Source: Orthonyx spaldingii (Eukaryota > Chordata > Aves > Passeriformes > Orthonychidae). From it: a stretch of 64,000 bases of DNA. Shown here in pieces: positions 36,901 through 49,881 of this stretch. The notes under the pieces were generated by a model. The model was not told the DNA's origin, ran no database searches, and worked only from the letters and a program-made list of their open reading frames with translations. The translations under genes were made by a program, and so were the position numbers. Within the stretch, counting starts at the first letter, position 1; every line of letters starts with the position of its first letter. The DNA lies in contig VZTJ01001205.1 of assembly GCA_013397795.1 (NCBI GenBank), positions 675,298 through 739,297 on the forward strand, written 5' to 3'.

Positions 36901-39189
36901 GAGGATGAGCATGAACTGGGTAAAGCAGCTAATTGTCCACAGCTCAGCTGAGCTCTGCTTGCCAAGCAAGCTCTTCTCAGAGCCCTGCTGGCTGGATCAC
37001 AGAGAAATTGGTTAGAAATAGTAAAATATTCTACATCTGTGTGGTTTCTGTTGGTGTCAAAGGTGTACAAATGTGATCACAGATCTGAGGTTGCCGCTGC
37101 CTGAGCTGAGGGGCTGTAATTCACAGCAGCCTGTGGCTGCCCAGGGTGGTTGCAGGATGAGCACTGGGAAGGACATCCCAGCCATCCCTGTCCCCACAGC
37201 ACAAACTGGCTGTGCCCCCAGGCTGGTCTGTGCCACTGGGAGTGCTGGGATGGGGGTTTCTGATTGCCAGGACAGCCGGAGTGCCCCAGGGAGAGGTGCA
37301 GGGTGCCCATCTCCTCGGGGATAAACCAGCTCTGGTCACAGCTGGACACCACCCAGTGCTGTCCCGTGACTCCAGCAGTGCTGCAGCCACTTGCAGGGGC
37401 TCTGTTTTAGCAAAGATTGTGCACTGGGTTTGATACCACAGAATGCACGTTCCCAAATTGGCCTGGCTCGTGCTGTTAGAAGAAAAGACTGTTATTACTC
37501 CTGTCACTCACTGGGATGGACTCAGTGAAGAGGCCTAAAGCACATTCCTGAAGTATTGTCAAAGAGGAATCAGCGAGGGATCTCCAGGGGGTGGTTTTTA
37601 CCCTTTTACTGATGTGGTCACTCCACCAGACCCATTGGCATCACCATTTTCAGAGACAGGGTGCTCATTTTGCTGTTCTCCTGCACGGGAGTTACAGCAC
37701 AATCCCTCCTGGCACAATGCAGTGTGGAAAAGCACAGTCCTGTGCCCTCTGGAAGCAAAGGAAAGACTTGAGTGGACTTAAGCATACACGGAATCAGACC
37801 CTACAGGAGAAAAGAATTAGACATGCAACATCAAAGCAGGATTTCCACATCTGGGAAAGTGTTCAGAGAGTCCCCAAAGGTAAGATTAAAAAAAAAAAAA
37901 AAGTCAAGTGTGTTCATTTCTTATTAGCAATGTTATTGGCAATGAGATATTCTAATTGAATTACTCCTAATTAAAATAATTATGTTTTCTAAGTACTCTG
38001 ATCTGTAGAGACCATGTAGAGAATCAAAGGTAGAAATAAACAGCACCTTGTAAATTCTCTCTAAGCTTGATGATGCTTAAAGTGGTTTTTTATGATTCCA
38101 CTTGCTCTGCATGGGCTGGTGCTCATGCCATGATGGCTTTTGGGAACCTTGCTCCTGGCTCAAAAAACCAATTGCTTGTGAGGAGGATTAGCTGGAAAAA
38201 GCTCAAGGGTCAGATGAGGAAAACAGGGCCGGTTCTCTGTCTCCTCCACACCCATCCTGACCTGGGGCAGTATCTTGAACCTGCTCCACCTGGATTTTCC
38301 ACCAGCAGCTGGGCTGTTATCTCAGATATCTGTGCATTGCTGTCTTAGTCTGGTCTCTAACTGAGCCTTTTTGGCACCAGTAAGCAAAAATCTCAGCAGT
38401 GATCTCTGATTTCTATCACGACAGGAAAAAAGCCCAGGAAGGCAGCGTTTTGTTGATGAAGGGTGAAAGGTGAACCCCAGAGTTAGACGCTGAGTGGCCC
38501 TCCAGGGTGGCTGTTAAGATGACACTGTGGTTCCTGCTGAGATCTGGCACTGGGATATGGCTTTGCTCTGGGTAGATTCCTTTTGCTCACTTCCAAATGG
38601 AGTGAGTAATCTTAGTTTATCTCCCTGCTGCAAAACACTTGGATGAACTAAGGACTAATCTGTCTGGGGAGGTAGAAATCATCAGTCTCAGGCTGTGCAG
38701 ATCCATCCCCTGATCTGCAGATCCGTGTTGCCCTCAGACTGAGCTTTCCCTGAGCCTCGTGCTGGGAACACCCTGCCCCATCCTGCCTGGTGGGCAGGGA
38801 CCCCGCTCTGCCCTCGGGTTGCACCCCATGGCAAGTGTTTCTGCTGGGGCACTGACTTTGCAGGGTGTTTTCTGTTGTCAGGTGTGTATCAGCTGTGAAT
38901 CACACTGTGTTTGTGGGGTCACACGAGGTCACATGTGACAGACACCTCCCGGGACCCGGCCCTCGGTCCCGGCCCTCAGCACAGCCCCAGTGGATCCTGT
39001 GGGGTGGTTTTTGGTGGTGTCTCTTCCTTGGACATGCAGCTTGGTGTTGGCAAAGCACTTTGCACAAACAGGGAGGGTTGGGACATTCAGTCCAGGGCCA
39101 CATCGAGGGCCTGGGGTGTTTGGAACCCCTGGCACAAGGGATTTGTTACCTGTCCAAGGGGAGCCTGCTGCTGTCACAAAACATTTGTC
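36901..39189. other. Non-coding stretch, no feature seen
   Basis: GC-richer at 37.1-37.4 and 38.7-39.2 kb, with a 15-base A-run near 37888. A 12-bp palindrome GTCACATGTGAC at 38928-38939 contains an E-box. ORFs are chance. Confidence 0.4.
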
Positions 39190-39283
39190 TGCTGGAAGGT
39201 GTCCCTGCCCATGGTAGGGGTTGGAACTAGATGATCTTTAAGGTCCCTTCCAACCCAAACCATCCTGGGATTCCATGGTTTTC
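39190..39283 (+). mobile_element. CR1 LINE 3' terminal fragment
   Basis: It reads TGGAAGGTGTCCCTGCCCAT, then GGTTGGAACTAGATGATCTT and CAACCCAAACCATCC, with a degenerate terminal GGGATTCCATGG. This is the plus-orientation CR1 3' end, severely 5'-truncated. Confidence 0.85.
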
Positions 39284-40729
39284 TGATTTATGGTGACCCT
39301 TAGCATTGTCCTGAATCAATCTAAAGGCCTAATCAGTCTCAGAATAAGCTAATATTTATCATACACAACCTTTATAAAGACCAAACATTGCAATTTCTTC
39401 TGAGGAGGAGAAAATTTCAAAGGTTTCTCACATCAAATACTGCTGATTTTTCTTTTTCTTTTTTCTCGTGATCATGATTAAAATTCATTCAACATCCTCT
39501 TGCAAGGAAAAAAAAAAATATATATACATTTGATGGCTTTGTGCTTTCTTCCCCTCCCTCTGTAAAAATAGAAAAGCTTTCAGATGTTGTATGAACAAAG
39601 ATATGGAAATGTGAGAAGAGGGCAGCATCTGGAGGTTTTCAAACACGAGAACACGGGCTGTACGTTTCTTTTGCTGTTAGAAGAGTGAAAAGCTGTTTCC
39701 TGTCATTTCCCATCTTGTCACTCGCAAGGCTGGCATCTTGCGGCTCCTTGCACCAGCTGTTGTTTTTTTCTCCACAGACAGATGGTGCAACCTCTTTGAT
39801 AATTTTTTTTCCATGTTCTGAGGATTTTGCATGTGTACTACCTTTATGTAATGATCATATAACCCTGTCACTCACTTTATCCTGTTAGCAGTGTCATCCC
39901 TGCTAGAAGGAGGAGGAGGTGGCAGCGTAAGGAACTTAATCCTCCTCTTGTGTTCTGACATGCTTTGAAAATACACTGTGGAGCTGCAGCTACAAATGTT
40001 TCCAGAAGCCTTCTGTATTCCTGTCTGAGGGATTCCACAATATCGGCTGTGATTGCGTGAGATTCCTCTGTTTGTGTGAATTTGATGCAGCTTTATAGTA
40101 ATTAGAGGGGTTTTTGTCCCCTTCCAATGTGGTGCTGTAGCAGAGAATTACATTTTTGCTTTGTGTTCCTGGAATACAAACCGCGACTGTTGCAAGTAAT
40201 TCCAACGCTGCTACATGTGGAAAGGAATGGAAATGACTTCTTGTATCTCATAAAATGGCTGTACTTAACACTTGTAATTACTGTATTCCCTTTGATTTCC
40301 ACCTGCTTTGGAGTGCTGGAATGTGGCCCTCCTGTTGGGTCTGTATTGCTGAGGACTGAAAGCTTTTGAGGCTTGCTGGACATACCTGGAGGTCTTGAAG
40401 CTGCAGACGAGCAGACACCACCACATCCCTGCCTTCCCCACGGATGGCAAAGCAGTCTGGATTCATCTGGGAGAGGCAAATTGAAGACGAGCCCCTGGTG
40501 TGGTTTCTTTTGCACAGCAAACTTTGCTCCTCAGTCCCACCTCACGGAGTTAAATTGTGAGCACGGTGCAAATAAAGCTGTGTCAAAGATGGGAAGAGTT
40601 GGTAAAATCAATGAATCCTGAGCAGCCAAGCTGCTGGAATGGGCCTGAGTGGGTGCTGAGAGATGGGGTGTCCACACCAGTAGCTGGTGCAGGCACGTTC
40701 CAGTCCATTTTAGGTTGGGGATTGTGCCC
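39284..40729. other. Non-coding stretch, no feature seen
   Basis: AT-rich until about 39.6 kb, including an A11 run followed by TATATATA at 39508-39526, then mixed. No supported gene. Confidence 0.4.
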
Positions 40730-41257
40730 CTGTGCTCAGGTGAGACCCCACCTGCAGAGCTGCTCCAGCCCTGGGCCCAGCTCAGGAAGGACCTGGAGCT
40801 GCTGGAGGAGTCCAGAGGACCAAGGTACCAGAAGGGTGGAGCAGCTCTGCTGGGAGGAAAGGCTGAGACAGCTGGGATTGTCCATCCTGGAGAGGAGAAA
40901 CTTTGGGGTGAGCTCACTGTGGCCTTCCAGGACCTGAAGGGAACTTACAGGAAAGATGGAGAGAGACAATTTACAAGGGCCTGGAATGCCAGGACACGGG
41001 GAATGGCTTCCCACTGCCAGAGGGCAGAGTTAGATGGGATGATGGGATATTGGAAAGGAATTGTTCCCTGGGAGGGTGGGGAGGCCCTGGCACAGGGTGC
41101 CCAGAGAAGCTGTGGCTGCCCCTGGATCCCTGGCGGTGCCCAAGGCCAGGCTGGACAGGGCTTGGAGCAGCCTGGGACAGTGGAAGGTGTCCCTGCCAGG
41201 GCGTGGCACTGGATGGGATTTAAGGTCCTTTCCAACTTAAACCATTCCATGATTTTC
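40730..41257 (+). mobile_element. CR1 LINE 3' fragment, relatively young
   Basis: It opens with GTGCTCAGGTGAGACCCCAC, passes CTCAGGAAGGACCTGGAGCT and GGAGAGGAGAAACTTTGGGG, and ends GGTCCTTTCCAACTTAAACC followed by ATTCCATGAT. The stretch 41000-41208 is an almost perfect reverse complement of 46117-46326, so the two copies are close relatives. The 230-codon frame over 40649-41341 is an accident of CR1 non-coding sequence. Confidence 0.95.
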
Positions 41258-42354
41258 ACCAGTCTGAGTCAGGGATCAAAAATTGGTTCCCTTGTTGCAG
41301 AGCACCACAGAAACTTTTTTGACGAGGGAATAATGCATTAAAATGAATTTTAAATTGGAAATGGTAGCAGTCTAGTTTTGCAGGTATCAATATGCATAAT
41401 TAATATTAAAGATACAATGGCAATGTCCTTTTGGTGATGAGATCTGTGATTTGTAGGGTTGAGCCCATTTTTCTAATAAGTGGTGTTTATTTAATGGCGC
41501 TTTGGATGTTTCTATATTTCTCTCAGAAAATGCTGTTGCAGAGTGAATGTGTATTTTTTTTTATTGGCACTGTGCTGCACATTTATTGGTCCTGTCACCT
41601 CCAGAGTAATAGGTGTAATTGGAAGAAGACAGGTAGTAATGAGCCATCCTGGTTTCTGTTCTTTGTTTGCCTTTGCATTGTGTTTGTCTGTGCTGAAATG
41701 ATCATCCTCTTCCCACAGCCAAAGAAACATTTGCTCTGAATTGTTTACTGAGTGCCATGCATAACAGCGTGGCTGCTGTCACAGAAGTGACTATAAAAGT
41801 GACACCATGGGGCTCACTGTTTATTTTCTCTTTCTCCCTGTCTTGGAGACCTTCGAGAGCACATTTTCTCAGCTCAGCTACCACTGCTGCAGTCTCCAGC
41901 TGTCAGCAGCAAAATCAGAGCTCTGTGAACCCTGCAGGGTCAGGTTCATGATGTTATTGGAAAGCTCAGAGCTGGAGCACTCTGAAACATCCCCTTTGCT
42001 CCCACCTCTGGACCACGACTGTGGTTGGCTTCTTACAGGGACCCACAGGGCTCCCTCCTTACGTTTGGTTTTTGGATTTTTTCTTTCCTTGTGATCCAAT
42101 CCATCTTTTCTGCTTTTTTCACCTGTGTGGGAAATGTGATAGGAGGGGCAGATTCCAATTCCAGCTGCTTCTGTAAGGACAGGCAGGATGAAAATAGTGA
42201 GTATCCAGGGATCAAATGGAAAACAACAAATTAACTTGGGGCAAATATCGGATTTCTGCATGGGGGGGTCAAGATGTCCTGTTGGGGACTCAATGTCTAG
42301 ATTAGGGCCTGTACCATCACCCTAAATTAAAATGCTTTATTCTGTATCAAATGC
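41258..42354. other. Non-coding stretch, partly AT-rich
   Basis: 41340-41620 is AT-rich with TAAT cores (CATAATTAATATTAAAG) and may hold a conserved element. The 102-codon frame at 41431-41739 is hydrophobic but unsupported. Nothing else is seen. Confidence 0.35.
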
Positions 42355-42420
42355 AGGTGTATTTGTGTGTTTGTGTGTTTGTGTGTTTGTGTGTTTATTT
42401 GTGTGTGTGTGTGTGTGTTG
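42355..42420. repeat. Compound (TTTGTGTG)n / (TG)n microsatellite
   Basis: Four to five copies of TTTGTGTG, then TTTATTTG and a (GT)n run. It is likely length-polymorphic. Confidence 0.9.
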
Positions 42421-44079
42421 GCAGCAGGGACAAGGAGGACCAGCTGTAAGTAGGGAGGGCACACACAGTTATGTGGTCTGAGGTCTGGAGTAACAAAATT
42501 TAATTCTATCAACTGATTTTTCTTTTTTTTTTTTCCTTTTCTTTGCCTCCCTTTTTGTTCCACCTTATTTTTCTTGGTCCCCGCTCTCCTTCGCTCTCCT
42601 TCATCTGTTCTGAATTCCTCCTGGTGCCTGATGAAACAATATTTTCCTTTTTCCACTACTCTTGCATTTATTAATTTGAAATAGAGAAAAAATATTCACC
42701 TCACGGATAACTGCTTTCTGGTATTTCTAGACTTTTCTGGTCTGCAAAGTTAATCAGTGCTAATGGTTTCCTTGAAGAAGTGGGAACACTGAATTTGAGT
42801 GTAATCCTTGTTCATCAATATCCTTGTTTTTTTCTGTTTGATCAAAGTCAGGAAATACAGTACTATTCATGCTGTCTTCAATCCTAAGATTTCCAGCCCA
42901 GTTTCTTATATCAAGTAGTTAGGGAATATTAAAATTCTGGAGCATTTATTCAAGGGAGCACTCAGAATTTCTTGTAAGGCACGTAGCACTAGTTAGTTGT
43001 GTTATGAATTTAAGAAGAATAAGCTACCCTGGATTTGGCAAATTCATGCTCGATTCTAAAGCAGCACTTAAAAGGATTATTGAAATTTGTCTTGTAAAAC
43101 CCCCTGAAGATTTCAGCAGCTTGTGTGGGATTTTGGTTAGCATTCGTGGGACTTGGCAGGCTCAGCAGCTGTGCAGAAGGTCCTGTAATCCCTCAATAAT
43201 GGCAAGGTGCTCAAAGGTCCCGGCGTCGCTGAGCACCATCGGCACTTTGTGCTGTGAAATTCTCCTCTGCTTTCCTGCCTCACAACCCTTCATCTCTCAT
43301 CTTTCCCTCTAATTTGGGCCACTGCAGCTTCAGTCTCTTACCCTGTGAAGCAGCCTGATGGTTCACAGAATTCTGTAGTTGAGGCAGGAGTGACCCTGCA
43401 GTAGCTTAAAGCCAAACCCAGCCCTGGTGGGCACTGGGCAGTGGGCACCATTTGTCATTATCGTGTCAAATGCACAGAAAGAAATACATTTATTGGCTAC
43501 AGGAGATAAGCACAGATCATGCTTTTGGGAAAGCAGCTTTCAGCAGAGAGCAGATTGAATTCCTTGGGGCACCTGAACTATGGCATTCAGAGTAATGACT
43601 GAGTCTGCTCTGGGCAGGGCAGAGTTGGGCACTGCATGTTCCTCTGGCTCTTTCTCTCTCTGCAGCTCTTATTCCTGTGGCCCTGCAATTACCTTCCCTG
43701 TCCCACACTACCTAAACAGAGTTTTCTCTGCTAGAGTGCAGTAAATGATTTACAGGAAGAATATATTGATTAATTTTAGCCTGTTTGTTTCCCCTTAGCC
43801 TGAGTATATACAGAGGGGTTGTGATTTCCTCTTTGTTGCTTGAACTTTCTGTCTTATAAATAATTTTTTTTAAAATCTGTGAGTTTGTCACAAATACTAA
43901 AATTTCACTTATCACGTTAGATGTGTTGTCATGTAGGACAGCTCTGTGATTGCCAGGCATTATACAAGTACAGCATATGAGACAGCCCTGAGGAAGCTAA
44001 TTGCAATTTATTGTGGGTGGAAGGGGCTCATGTAGTGCCACAGAGAGAGCCAGGGTAATACCTAAAGACAGGCAGTCCT
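42421..44079. other. Non-coding stretch, no feature seen
   Basis: A T-rich run lies at 42518-42545. The rest is mixed and AT-leaning. Short ORFs show no motif. Confidence 0.4.
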
Positions 44080-45170
44080 TGTGCCAAAAATAAATCTGTG
44101 CTGTGATTAGTTGTGTGGATGTGATTTCTCAGCAAAAGCAATTCTGTGAAGATTTAAATAATTATTCTTTTAATACTGGGAGCAACTTTGAAATTCACTT
44201 TTCTTAAGCATTTGTGCTGGTAAGACTCAATTGCTCAATTTTATGTGGAAAGCAGGCATGAAGCAGACGGAGGCTGAGCCAGAGCAGACTTACTGCAATT
44301 CCAAACTGACTGCTCATTGCGTGGGACTTTGGTTTATTATTTTTTTAAATTTTACTTGCCTTCTCTAATGGCTGGGGTGCAGTGAGGGCCGTGGCAGTCT
44401 CCCCGTGCCGGCAGCCACAGCGAGCCTGATAAATGAGCAGGGATGCAAAGCAGGCTCATGGCAAAGCCACTTGAAACCCCCTTACCTTGTCACTGTTATT
44501 AATTAAGGGCATTTCTCTTTTCCCACCGTGAAGAACAAACTGTCTGTGGAGCTGCACGAACACGTTCCATTTTTCATGTTGCTGCACTTTGTTCCTTCTT
44601 GCTGAAAACCCCGAGGTAAGGGGAGACCTCCCCGCACCCAGGGTCTCTCGCAGCGGTTGTGGAAACCCCCTCGAGCGTAGGTGAGATACTGAAAAGGAAT
44701 TCCTGAGCATTTCCCATCCTTCCCAAGGATCATGCAGATTTCCCATCCTGCATGCACACCAGCCACGTGCTCTCGCCGAGGACCGCGCCACCACTCGCCA
44801 GCGTATTTAGCAAACAAGGCCTAATGACAATCGCGGTCATTTAAAATTACGGAAAGGGCAAGATTTCCCCAAAGGGACTTATTTTCTGCCATGATTGAAT
44901 AAAGAAGGGAGGCAGCTGCTCAGACTGGAAAAGGTCACTCAGTCACATCGGCTGATGAAGGAATCAGAGGAGCTGTCACCCCCGCCGCAGCCTGGCCTGC
45001 CAAGTGACGGAGCTGTCACCGCTGGCGTCTGTCACGTCTCCGAACGCGGCCGGCCCAGGGGCAGCAGCAGCCGCCGCCATCCTCTTCTGGGATCAATTGT
45101 TTGTTCAACAAATGGTGTTAGGAGACTCTGGCTTTTCTCTCCTGCAGCTCGGAAGATCAAGTTAAGCTAA
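44080..45170. promoter_or_regulatory. Candidate regulatory block with CpG-rich patches
   Basis: AT-rich TAAT-containing sequence (44100-44360) is followed by a CpG-enriched stretch at about 44580-44830. A second CpG patch lies at 44980-45085 (CGAACGCGGCCGGCCCAGGG, CAGCCGCCGCCATCC). This mix in a repeat-free block suggests an enhancer or minor promoter. No splice-supported exon was found. Confidence 0.28.
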
Positions 45171-46070
45171 ATATTTGAAGCTGTACTAGGCTGGTATTGA
45201 CAAAACACAGGAGCGCTCAGGCTGAAAGGGAGACGGACGTGATGGGGATCAGGATGTGCCGGGGGCGTTGCAGATCAGATTCCTGTGATGTGTCTATAAT
45301 TTAAGGTATTTCTGCAGGAAGGTGAAGGAGGTAACAGTAAAGACGGCTCAGCCAGGGGTGTTTTGTGGGGGTTCAGGTTGCACTGGCCACAGGTACCCGA
45401 ATGTTGTATCAATTGTGGTGGAGCAAATCCATTGTAGGTTTAGGGAGCAATTGTTTTCTCCCCTTGGTCTGCTCAGAGGAAATGCTTGTGTGATTTTCAG
45501 CCATTCCCATGCTTCCCTAAAGAAGCGAAGTTCTTGATAAATTTTGGAAATGAGTATTCAGGAAGAAAACTAGATATTAGCAGGTATGCATGTTCCAGGG
45601 ACTTCCAGTCATATGCTGACCAAAAAATAGCTGTTAATTTCTTTGTATTGTCTGCTGAATGGAGCTTCTCTCAAGATCATGTGTCCCTGCCAGTCCTGAG
45701 AGCTGTAGATCTTTCACCTTAAATGTGTGGCTGAGTGGCATTAAGGTCTGTCTTGCACTCACCTCTAACTTAGGCTGTGATTTTCAGAATATAATAATAC
45801 TGAGCTTTCAGAATATAATGATATAATTTGCCTGTTACTCAATACATACTGAGATGCAGAGTCCCATGTTTTCAGTGGGAATTCACTGTGTATCCCTTCT
45901 TCCTCTCTGTGGCTACCAGAATCCTGCTTTAGTAGACCCATCTGCCTACACTTGTCCTGCATTTGCTGCTTTTACAGGCCCGGTGTAATCTTCATCACTT
46001 TTTTGAGTCTGACAAACCTACCTTAGGAATAAATCTTTCCTGAGGGATCCTGTTCAACTGGGGAAAAGTC
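45171..46070. other. Non-coding stretch, no feature seen
   Basis: Mixed sequence. A 15-bp near-duplication of TTTCAGAATATAATRAT occurs at 45782 and 45809. No gene supported. Confidence 0.4.
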
Positions 46071-46665
46071 CCAGAATGGTTTGTGTTGGAAGGGACCTTA
46101 AAGCTCAACTTGTTCCACCCCCTGCCATGGGCAGGGACACCTTCCACTGTCCCAGGTTTCTCGAAGCCCCGGTGTCCAACCTGGCCTTGGGCACTGCCAG
46201 GGATCCAGGGGCAGCCACAGCTTCTCTGGGCACCCTGTGCCAGGGCCTCCCCACCCTCACAGGGAACAATTCCTTTCCAATATCCCATCATCCCATCTAA
46301 CTCTGCCCTCTGGCAGTGGGAAGCCATTCCCTGTGTCCTGTCCCTCCATCCCTTGTCCCCAGTCCCTCTCCAGCTCTCCCATTTAGGCACTCAAAGCAGC
46401 TCTAAGATCTTCCTTGAGCCTTCTCAATCTCCAGGCTCAATCCCAACTCCTTCAGCCTTTCCTTTATAGCAGAGGGGCTCCAGCCCTTGGAGCATCTTTG
46501 TGGCCTGCTCTGGACTCACTCCAGCAGGTCCACATCCTCCTTGTGCTGAGGACACCAGAGCTGGACACAGTACTCCAGGTGGGGTCTCACAGCTGCAAGA
46601 TAGAATGGGAGAATCCCCGCCCTTGGCCTGTTCCTGTGCTGCTTTTGATGCTGTCCAGGCATTTT
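46071..46665 (-). mobile_element. CR1 LINE 3' fragment, relatively young and the longest copy
   Basis: It begins with the reverse 3' tail (CCCAGAATGGTTTGTGTTGG) and runs through the standard blocks. It continues into CTGGACTCACTCCAGCAGGT, CTGGACACAGTACTCCAGGT and GCTGCTTTTGATGCTGTCCA, which are typical of more 5' CR1 sequence. Its first part matches 41000-41208 in reverse with only a few differences. It is 5'-truncated near 46665. Confidence 0.95.
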
Positions 46666-48539
46666 AAAGGAAGTTCTGGTGTTGGTTTCGCTGCTATAGT
46701 GCAGTTACAGTGGGGTAGCATCACCCGATGTGCTCCTCTGTAGGTGATCCTTTAATCCACATCCACACTCAGGAGGTTTGGGAACTGACTATGGTTTGTG
46801 AAAGGGCAGATGACAGGAAGCAGTGACACAGAGACACAACTCTCCCATTAGCTTTGTCAAAACATTTGCTAATTGCAGTGTGATCCCTGAAAACATACTT
46901 CTTAGGGAAAAATGAATCTAAATTCAAACCCACGCCGACCAGGGAAGAGCAGAGTCCTCTCCAGGATGTAAATTAGATTAGTAGTTGAGTGGAATTGATT
47001 CTGCTGAAACTAAATTAATCACAGTGCTTAATCACTGTAACCTTTAAACATAGCAGTCCTGACCACAGCTGTGGGGTAGCACATTGTTCTTGCAGACTCC
47101 TGACCTTCCCAAGGCGCTGGGACTCTCAGGCAGAGCAGTACGAGTGGAGCAGAGTCAAAGCTGCTTCAGCCTGACCTTCATGTTCTTTCACTGCTTAGAA
47201 AAGGGGAAAAAAATTCATCCTTTGTGGATATAAACCCATGGTGAGCAAATGATAATGTCAGTGTCAGTCAGGAGTCTGCCTCTGTGCTGGGATAGAACAG
47301 TTCATTATTGAGGGTGGTGGAGTGACCCTGGATCCACCTCCACTCCCAGCTCTTCACTGGCTTTGGGGTGCATGTTTTGGACCTCAGGCCGAAGGATTAA
47401 TCTTTTCCTTGTAATCCTGTAGGCTCCACGTGCTTCCTTTTCTTCCTTACATTAGCAGAGAGTGTGGGAATCTCTGGAAGGGACGTGTTTGGGCACAGAG
47501 GGGACACTGACACAAGCACACACTCCCCACCAGGAGGGGTATTGTAGGACTCTGAGATCCCAGTGGTAGAATCTCCAGCCCATAGATGATCTTGAAAATC
47601 AGACACAGGATAAAAAACACTCGTGCTTCCTCAGATCAGTCTCCTGCAGATCAGCTTGTACAGGTGGTGAAAGCTAATGCACTTGCATAAGGAGAAAAGC
47701 AGGGAGGTGTTAAGCATACTCCAGCCTCAGTTTTCAAGAGCTGTTGGGGACTGGGAGTACAGCCTCCTTCAGGTGTTTGCTTTGGAGTGTTGATGCTGAG
47801 GTGCATCTTCTAATAAAGCGTACCAAACCCCTGAGAAGTCCAAAATCACTGGCTTCCCTTGGAACCCCAGACCTTTTCCTGCAGCCTTCAGCTGCTCCAG
47901 CCAGCTCTTGGGGTGCCAGAAGAGGCCTCCCTGTCACGCAGTGAGAGGTGGGACAGATGGGTTTGCTTTCCACAGTGTGGACAAAGCTTGATGTTAAATG
48001 GACCAGACAGTGCTCAAGCAGCTGTGTTCGTAGTTGTTTCTTTTAAAATTGCATTTTTCTTCTACTTTAGAAATATTTGGAGATATTTTGCTGTGATGCT
48101 GTATAGGAATAGCATCTTCTGTATGGACACGAGGAAGACTTGAGATGAGAGCCCACCTGTGGGTGTGGTTTGTTGCTGGGATCTGTTCCCTGCTCTCCTT
48201 AGCCAGCAGTCAGACTTGGATCTATCCTCTGCTCTTCCACTCATCTCCTTACATTTTCTCCCTCAGATTCTATCTTGTAATCTGAAGATGAGTTTGTTTC
48301 TGTCCCCTGCCATCCTCTGTATTTTCTCTTTTAATTGTTTACCTTTTGGGGATGTATGGTGCAGCACATGAATAATGGATAAACAGAGTTTTCTACCCAG
48401 CAAGGCTTTGGGCTTGATTGATGACGGTCAGACAGTCAGAGCAGCAGCTCCCTCTGTAAACAATAAGTTGAGTTATTCTTTAAAGCTATGTCCCATCCCT
48501 AAGTAAACCTCTTCAAAAAAAAAAAAAAATCCCCAATGA
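46666..48539. other. Non-coding stretch, no feature seen
   Basis: Ordinary sequence with an A14 run near 48515. Chance ORFs only. Confidence 0.4.
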
Positions 48540-49070
48540 AGCTTTAAAAACCTGTGCTGAGAAGAATTTGTCATTGCTTTTAAAACACATGCTTGCTGTG
48601 ATTTATTTTTTTTTAATAAGGTATCCGAAAACTTCTCCAGCTAAGAGACATAAAAATCCTGTTTTGCTGTAATATATTGTTTCACACATCTACTTTCCAT
48701 TAATCATGAAGTACCTTTGTGACAAGAAGCTGGGTAAATTGTCTGATTCCTTGAAACCATCTTTCTTTGCTATGAATGATTAAAACAACACATCATCACC
48801 CTGAGTTAACTAACTGTCCCTGCTCTGTTAGAACAGAGAGAGAGGCTGAATGCTGACAATTTGCCATTGCACTGCCATAGGAAGTACCTATTTAGACACT
48901 GAAGATGGGTTAAGTGCTGCCAGTGTGAAATAAACAAAACATGACCAGAGTAATTTAAAATGTCTTTGAAAAATAGTGCTGTCTCTGTATGTTATTTAGT
49001 TATTAATATCCATATCACAGCTGTACCCTCACGGGAAGGAACTGAAAATGTACTGTTAATGGTCATTGGA
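48540..49070. promoter_or_regulatory. Candidate conserved non-coding element
   Basis: AT-rich and repeat-free, with CTTTCCATTAATCATGAAG, TTATTTAGTTATTAATATCC and other TAAT-rich motifs. No open frame. The call rests on texture. Confidence 0.28.
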
Positions 49071-49881
49071 GTCAGGAAAGTCTGAAATATTTAGTGGGAG
49101 CACAGTCTGTGAGCAGGGGTTGGGCTCAGGAATTTGTACACCTGGGTGGGAAAAGCTGAAAAGGATCCAGTGGCAGTGTGGACTCAGGTACTGGTAACAT
49201 CATCAGTTTTGGAGTGTGTCATTTTTGAAGCTGTTTGGTTTCTGTCTGTTGAGTGTTGAGAGATTTGAAGCTTATCCTTTTCCACAAAAGAATATCCTGT
49301 GATTTCATGTCCAACCTGGCACACACTGGAACTGGTCCCCTTCAGCACGTGCAGGTGCCAGGCTCTGCAGCAGGGCTGTGCCTGGGGGGAGCAGTGGCAC
49401 CGATGGGGCAGAATTCCCTGCCCGCTCCCAGCCCTGCCCTTCTGCTCCTCACTGAGCCAAACCTGCCAACCTCATTGCCACAGCCTCACTTAAATGGGAT
49501 TTGCCACGATTTCCAAAATCAAGGTGTGGCAGTTCCATTTTCTACAGGTTGTGTAGAATTTAATCAGGGAATTTTGGTTTGCAAACAAAGGGGAAAAGGA
49601 GGCACAAGCATGGGGCATCCTGGTCTCCTTGCCTGTGCAGAGCTGCAGCTGGGCACTGCTCAGGCCCACCTGAGCCTCGTGGGAGGTGTGGAGATGGCAG
49701 GCTGAGGAATTAGAGGGTTTGCTTTATCCCCAGCTGCTCTCTCACTTGGGTGTCCTTTCCCCCTGCCTCCTGACACGGAGTGGGGGTGCTGGACACCCCA
49801 AGGGAGGGAGTCACCTTGCAGGGCAGGAGATAGTTCAGTCTCCGTGGTTCATTCACCTTGTTACCTTTTTCAACTTAGAAA
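49071..49881. other. Non-coding stretch, no feature seen
   Basis: GC-richer DNA with a 150-codon chance frame at 49253-49705 that has no motif or splice context. Confidence 0.4.

Noticed and set aside
38928..38939. 12-bp palindrome GTCACATGTGAC as a regulatory site
   Set aside because: It contains an E-box, but a single short palindrome in unremarkable sequence is expected by chance.
40649..41341. 230-codon plus-strand ORF
   Set aside because: It lies almost wholly in a CR1 3' non-coding fragment whose near-identical copy at 46.1 kb is inverted. It has no retroelement protein motif.
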